64,000 nt of DNA from Nitrospira sp. (GTDB lineage: Bacteria; Nitrospirota; Nitrospiria; Nitrospirales; Nitrospiraceae): positions 186,001-250,000 of the forward strand of contig JACOEM010000007.1 of the NCBI GenBank assembly GCA_024998565.1, read 5' to 3'. This document shows, one piece after another, positions 60,777-64,000 of the stretch. Made by a program: the position numbers and the translations under genes. Under the pieces are notes generated by a model that ran no database searches, was not told where the DNA came from, and saw nothing but the letters and a program-made list of their open reading frames with translations. The first letter of the stretch is position 1. Each line of letters opens with the position of its first letter.

Positions 60777-61989
60777 GGGCAGACCGTTCCAGGAAAGCAC
60801 AAGGACGAGTGATAAGGACCGAGCAAAACGGATTCTTAAAATTAAGGAAGGGGAGATCGCTGCAGGGCTATATCGTGGGCCCAATATCGACAGAACACAC
60901 TATGAGGACCTGGCCGAGCTCGTGAGACAAGATTACGAATTGAATAAGCGTAAGACTGGACGTCGGGTCAGTGAGTATCAGCACCATTTAGAGCCATACT
61001 TCAGAAAGATGCGGATATCGGCCATTACGACTGAGCGAATCAAAGCCTATATCGTGAAACGTCAAGGGGAAGGCGCGGCCAATGGTACCATCAATCGGGA
61101 AACTGGATTTCTGAAGCGGATGTTTCGAATGGGCTTTCAACAAACACCCCAGCTGGTCGCTCGGGTTCCCCATATTCCCCAGCTCAAGGAATACAACATT
61201 CGATCAGGATTCTTCGAACACGAGGATTTTCTCGCCCTTCGGGGTGCTTTACCTGACTATGCCCAGGTAGCTGCAACGCTTGCTTACTACAGCGGAATGC
61301 GAATGGGGGAGGTCTGTTCGTTGCAATGGCGGCAAATCAATTGGACGGAGGGGAAGCTGTTTCTGCAAGCACAGGACACTAAAACCAACACGCCCAGGGT
61401 TTTATACCTGACGGGTGATCTTTACCGGGTGCTTTTGGCTTGGAAGACTCGCTGCGACCTCAAATGGCCTGGTTGTCCCTGGATCTGCCACCGTGGGGGG
61501 ATTCGCCTACAGAGTTTGAAGCATTCTTGGCGGAAGGCATGCGAGAGGGTCGGCCTCGGAGGGATGGTGAAAGATGAGAAGAAAAAGTATCTGGTATGGG
61601 TAGGTAGAATCCCACATGACTTCCGTCGCACTGCTGTCCGCAACATGGTGCGAGCCGGAGTGCCAGAGAAGGTGGCGATGTCCATTTCCGGCCACAAGAC
61701 CAGAAGCGTGTTTGATCGGTACAACATTGTGAACGAGCGGGACCTCGAACAGGCAGCGCGTTCACTCTCTGCGTACTTTGAGCGTCAGACGGTTACACTT
61801 ACGGTTACACTCGCAGAACTGCGAGGGGAGAGTAGTGGCTCTGTAAGCCGCCAACCGGTTGATTCGTCAGTGGAATTTATGGAGCTGGCGAGAGGAATCG
61901 AACCCCCAACCGGCGGTTTACAAACCAACGAAGTGACGAACGAGGATGATGTATCCTTATGCAAAATAACGAATCATGACCTCGAATAG
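60688..61989 (+). CDS. Tyrosine recombinase (integrase)
   Basis: 433 residues from the ATG at 60688 (GGGAGGGG, 4-nt spacing). An N-terminal Arm-type domain (~10-100) and a core-binding domain are followed by the catalytic set: Arg205 (GMRMGE), Lys232, His310-Arg313 (HDFR), His336 (GHKTR) and nucleophile Tyr345. It integrates the element at the tRNA-Thr fragment. The last ~45 residues run across attR, so the C-terminus (from EFMELARGIEPPTGG) depends on the junction. In the excised circle the frame would continue into sequence next to attL. Confidence 0.93.
   Translation: MGMIYRRKKRDPTTGTLAEQGPYWMKYYVEGRPFQESTRTSDKDRAKRILKIKEGEIAAGLYRGPNIDRTHYEDLAELVRQDYELNKRKTGRRVSEYQHHLEPYFRKMRISAITTERIKAYIVKRQGEGAANGTINRETGFLKRMFRMGFQQTPQLVARVPHIPQLKEYNIRSGFFEHEDFLALRGALPDYAQVAATLAYYSGMRMGEVCSLQWRQINWTEGKLFLQAQDTKTNTPRVLYLTGDLYRVLLAWKTRCDLKWPGCPWICHRGGIRLQSLKHSWRKACERVGLGGMVKDEKKKYLVWVGRIPHDFRRTAVRNMVRAGVPEKVAMSISGHKTRSVFDRYNIVNERDLEQAARSLSAYFERQTVTLTVTLAELRGESSGSVSRQPVDSSVEFMELARGIEPPTGGLQTNEVTNEDDVSLCKITNHDLE
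61789..61811. repeat. Second copy of the 23-bp tandem repeat (candidate arm-type site)
   Basis: Identical to 56662-56684 (two copies of ACGGTTACACTT, the second one base short). Located inside the integrase 3' end, 50 bp left of attR; encodes TVTLTVTL in that frame. Paired with the left copy it makes a symmetric arrangement around the attachment core in the circular form. Confidence 0.6.
61861..61927. repeat. Right attachment site (attR), tRNA-Thr 3' fragment
   Basis: Second copy of the 67-bp direct repeat; begins in phase with the integrase reading frame. Minus strand again shows the 3' part of tRNA-Thr. The 5' half of the tRNA is absent here as well, so neither junction rebuilds a functional tRNA; this suggests rearrangement on the right side. 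Confidence 0.85.
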
Positions 61990-62247
61990 GTGGTGCTCGT
62001 TAGGCTAGAGCAGGGTGCTATGGTAGCAAAACGGTAGCAGGCTCAAGTCTTCGGTGGGACAGGCAAAGGGGGTGAGATTTGAAACCCCTACAGCACCCGA
62101 GACTGGTAAGTTGACACCTTATCTCATCGTACCGTTCTCAATCACTTACAGTAGAGGCAGAGGCAGGAGAGGAACCGCTCTGACTCGATCTGGCAAGGTA
62201 GTCCTGCCACAATTTAGCCACATAAGTAGGCTATGGATTGTGAAGGA
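61990..62247. other. Intergenic, no gene seen
   Basis: About 260 nt right of the integrase stop. No gene or RNA that I can support. It contains a short palindromic-looking stretch (GGGTGCT... AGCACCC at ~62010-62100), too far apart to be a terminator. It probably represents debris at the damaged right junction. Confidence 0.5.
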
Positions 62248-62778
62248 TCAGAAGAGGGCTTGAAGGAGTGACTTGGCTGTGTCCCAGATTGCCAGCGAGC
62301 CAGAAGATGCGCTGATGATCCGCTCAAAACCTTCAAGGATCGTCACGCCGATTGCGGCCTGGCGCTTTTTCCTTGGCAGAGCAGCCTGATTTGCAAGGTG
62401 AGACAAGTGCTCGATGGCTGCTTTCTACTTTTCCGGTGACAGGTCTGACGATGCGAGTACAGCTTCACTGAGTACGTGAAGAGTGTTGGCGAGTTCAGGT
62501 GAACCAGCATTTTGAACGTTGTCGAGCGCCACATTCAGGCTTTTAATCTGCCCCGTGTTAATGGCTCCGATGACGCTGTTATCTACTCTGATGTTGTGCA
62601 CCGTATTTCCAGTGTGAATGGTGGGTTGTGGAATTTCAAAACGAGCAACGACGCCAGAACCTCCAGTCATGGTTTCCATTTGGTCTGCTATCTGATTCAG
62701 CAGCGAGGCGTTGCGTGCGTACATTTTGTCTGCAATTCTCCGCGTGGTAACGGAGGAGCTCTCCTGCCTTATTGGCAT
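62248..62778 (-). pseudogene. Hypothetical gene interrupted by an in-frame amber codon
   Basis: Starts ATG at 62778, 10 nt inside the end of the ParA fragment. After 117 codons an in-frame TAG (62425-62427) stops it, yet the same frame stays open for 58 more codons to TGA at 62248-62250. The continuation (KAAIEHLSHLANQAALP, then ILEGFERIISASSGSLAIW) reads like a natural continuation of the domain. A single CAG to TAG change would explain it. The first part has a strand repeat (NTVHNIRVDNSVIGAINTGQIKSLNVAL). Function unknown. Confidence 0.7.
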
Positions 62779-63125
62779 GTGACCTCTTGTTCCCCTGCGG
62801 GAACGAAGGTTTTTTTATGCCCTCGTTTTTGTGGGATCCGCGTGGCCAGCGTATCGCCTGTGCCGGGGATCAACTGGAGAAAAGGGTGTGCCGAGACCGG
62901 CTGAAGAACATCGTCCAGGCGTTCAACCCTTCGTTCAATGAAATCCGTCAAGGTGCGGGGAGGGTTGAGCATGCCGAACAAAATATGGGCATCCGCGCCA
63001 CCCACGTCCAGATCCGCCAAAACCACCCGCTTGCCTTGTTTGGCCAACAACATAGACAGATTGGCAGCGAGCACGCTTTTTCCTACACCACCCTTGCCTG
63101 AGCCGATTGAAACGATCATCGCCAT
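62769..63125 (-). pseudogene. ParA/MinD-like ATPase, truncated fragment
   Basis: 118 residues: only the first third of a ParA/MinD ATPase. Walker A KGGVGKS at ~10-16 (deviant Walker A), then LADLDVGGADAHILFG. The family motif LQLIPGTGDTLAT is at the end, after which the sequence diverges (RIPQKRGHKK) and stops; MinD-type proteins have ~260-300 residues. The break near 62830 suggests loss of the C-terminal two thirds, perhaps by the same rearrangement that damaged the right attachment site. Not expected to be functional. Confidence 0.78.
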
Positions 63126-63326
63126 AAGGAACGGTCTCTCACCGTTGTGTGTGTTTGCCGGTTCTTCTTTCGGTCTGCCGGAACCAAAACCTTAGCTCCG
63201 ATGCGTCACGCCGCGTCGCGCGCTTTCTCAAACTACAGGAAATTAAACTCATCCGCACTGTTTTCTTCAGATTTCTGAAGAGATGACCGATACCGGAGAC
63301 GACCTTTGATACAAAACGGGGGAGCC

Positions 63327-63629
63327 ATGTTCAAGATTGAGGAATCGGCCGACGGAGCGACGCTCACGATCATACCGGTTGGACGCTTTGACGCTAGAAT
63401 GCATCGTACTTTCCTGGAAGCCTACACAACGCGGCCTGTCCCGTCGAGTCATTACGTGGTTGACTTTGCTCAAACGGAGTATATCGATAGCACAGGACTG
63501 GGCATGCTGTTGAAATTACGTGAGTTTGCCGGTGGTGGAAAAGCCCGTATCCATCTCCTGAGGTGTTCCCCGCAAATTAAAAGCATTCTCTCCATCGCAA
63601 ATTTTCAATCGCTGGTGACCATCCTATGA
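63327..63629 (+). CDS. STAS domain protein (anti-sigma factor antagonist type)
   Basis: 100 residues from the ATG at 63327 (GGGGGAG upstream). Classic STAS fold: LTIIPVGRFDARMHRTFLEAY, then HYVVDFAQTEYIDSTGLGMLLKLREFAG, with the phosphorylatable Ser in the DSTGLGML motif, as in SpoIIAA and RsbV. It would act in a partner-switching pathway that controls an anti-sigma factor or a similar kinase. Overlaps the response regulator gene by 4 bp, so the two are coupled. Confidence 0.9.
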   Translation: MFKIEESADGATLTIIPVGRFDARMHRTFLEAYTTRPVPSSHYVVDFAQTEYIDSTGLGMLLKLREFAGGGKARIHLLRCSPQIKSILSIANFQSLVTIL

Positions 63630-64000
63630 AAGTCCTTGTCGCAGACGATACGGTTGTGAATAGGCAGATTTTGCAAGCCTTACTGCGCAAGGACGGTCAC
63701 AGCGTGGTGTTGGCTGAGAACGGGAAACAAGCTGTCGCGCAGTTTGAAAAGGAACAGCCGGAATTGGTCATTATGGACTTGATGATGCCGGAGATGGACG
63801 GCAGAGAGGCAGCGTCGCTGATCAAACAGCGAACCGGCGCGCGCTTCGTACCGGTTGTTTTCTTGACGGCCGTGACCGATGAAACAGGTCTGACCGAATG
63901 TCTTGCCTCCGGGGGAGACGACGTGCTCACAAAACCGTATAGTCTTCCCCTCCTGCGGGCGAAGCTCTCGGCCTGGTCGCGCGTGCAGGAACTCCACGCG
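63626..64000 (+). CDS. Response regulator receiver protein, N-terminal part
   Basis: Starts ATG at 63626 in a 4-bp overlap with the STAS gene and runs off the right edge (125 codons visible). Receiver motifs: KVLVADDTVVNRQIL (acidic pair), VIMDLMMPEMDG (phospho-Asp), FLTAV and LTKPYS (Lys). In similar STAS-receiver pairs the receiver is followed by a PP2C phosphatase (RsbU type), so such an output may lie outside the window; that cannot be checked here. Confidence 0.88.
   Translation, partial: MKVLVADDTVVNRQILQALLRKDGHSVVLAENGKQAVAQFEKEQPELVIMDLMMPEMDGREAASLIKQRTGARFVPVVFLTAVTDETGLTECLASGGDDVLTKPYSLPLLRAKLSAWSRVQELHA

Larger units (their letters stand above)
56467..61927. mobile_element. Integrated 5.4-kb rolling-circle-type element (Rep and tyrosine integrase)
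   Basis: Bounded by 67-bp direct repeats (56467-56533 and 61861-61927, one mismatch). It encodes an HUH-type Rep, two lipoproteins, an outer-membrane barrel, a ribbon-helix-helix regulator, an excisionase-like protein and a tyrosine integrase. The repeats contain the 3' part of a tRNA-Thr, as expected for integrase target sites, and lower GC than the neighbours supports transfer. No capsid or mobilisation gene is visible, so this looks like an integrated plasmid or satellite. Confidence 0.85.

Noticed and set aside
62789-62816. Hairpin GTTCCC-CTGC-GGGAAC followed by a T-run after 5 nt, possible terminator on the + strand
   Set aside because: No plus-strand gene ends nearby that it would terminate, the T-run is displaced, and it lies within the broken ParA fragment.
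1-64000. CRISPR arrays, rRNA genes or a complete tRNA gene
   Set aside because: No regularly spaced repeats of CRISPR type, no rRNA-like stretch and only tRNA-Thr 3' fragments were seen.

Overview
The window is a GC-rich bacterial chromosome segment. The mix of genes (a lexA-imuB-dnaE2 mutasome, a NapH-like ferredoxin, a contractile injection locus of the non-enterobacterial type, and a GlrK/QseG/GlrR-like operon) fits a Gram-negative, and Nitrospira or a relative is my best guess. That assignment is an inference from gene content and was not tested by a search.

1-30343 (+ strand) is one long block encoding most of an extracellular contractile injection system (eCIS, the Afp/PVC family of phage-tail-like particles). 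Present are a cap-type DUF4255 protein, the AAA+ ATPase, a tube-like adaptor plus a separate LysM protein, a split hub and spike, a PAAR-like tip, gp25, two baseplate J-like proteins, a gpI-like protein fused to a beta-helix, and a 1105-residue beta-helix protein. Sheath, inner tube and tape measure are not seen and presumably lie to the left. Six proteins carry the DUF4157 domain that marks eCIS cargo, each with a different C-terminus: a second HEXXH motif, a papain-like Cys/His pair, SH3-like plus hydrophobic helices, a Tlde1/YkuD-like HGG...SSGCVK motif, a JAMM-like HxHP motif, and one unknown. Genes from 1 to 10021 overlap by 4 bp at nearly every junction.

30367-31719 (- strand) faces the eCIS block and holds a radical SAM enzyme directly behind a 91-residue small protein with a strong ribosome binding site, a layout like a RiPP precursor and its maturase. 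Next come a DUF5989 mini membrane protein and a polyferredoxin. 33811-39515 (- strand) is a self-regulated mutagenesis cassette: an XRE/S24 LexA-like repressor, ImuB, DnaE2 and DUF72. The repressor promoter is overlaid by a perfect 12-bp inverted repeat that also covers its start codon, so the mRNA is predicted to be leaderless.

39834-56117 is mostly ordinary chromosome: DUF423, a dienelactone-hydrolase-fold protein lacking its nucleophile, a Gfo/Idh/MocA oxidoreductase, an AsnC-domain protein, YifB/ComM, ClpB, a GlrK-QseG-GlrR-like operon and two PilZ proteins.

56467-61927 is a 5.4-kb integrated element bounded by 67-bp direct repeats derived from the 3' part of a tRNA-Thr gene. It carries an HUH-type Rep, two lipoproteins, an outer-membrane barrel, a ribbon-helix-helix regulator, an excisionase-like protein and a tyrosine integrase. 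To its right lie two decayed genes (a ParA/MinD fragment and a gene broken by an amber codon), then a STAS protein and a response regulator that runs off the window.
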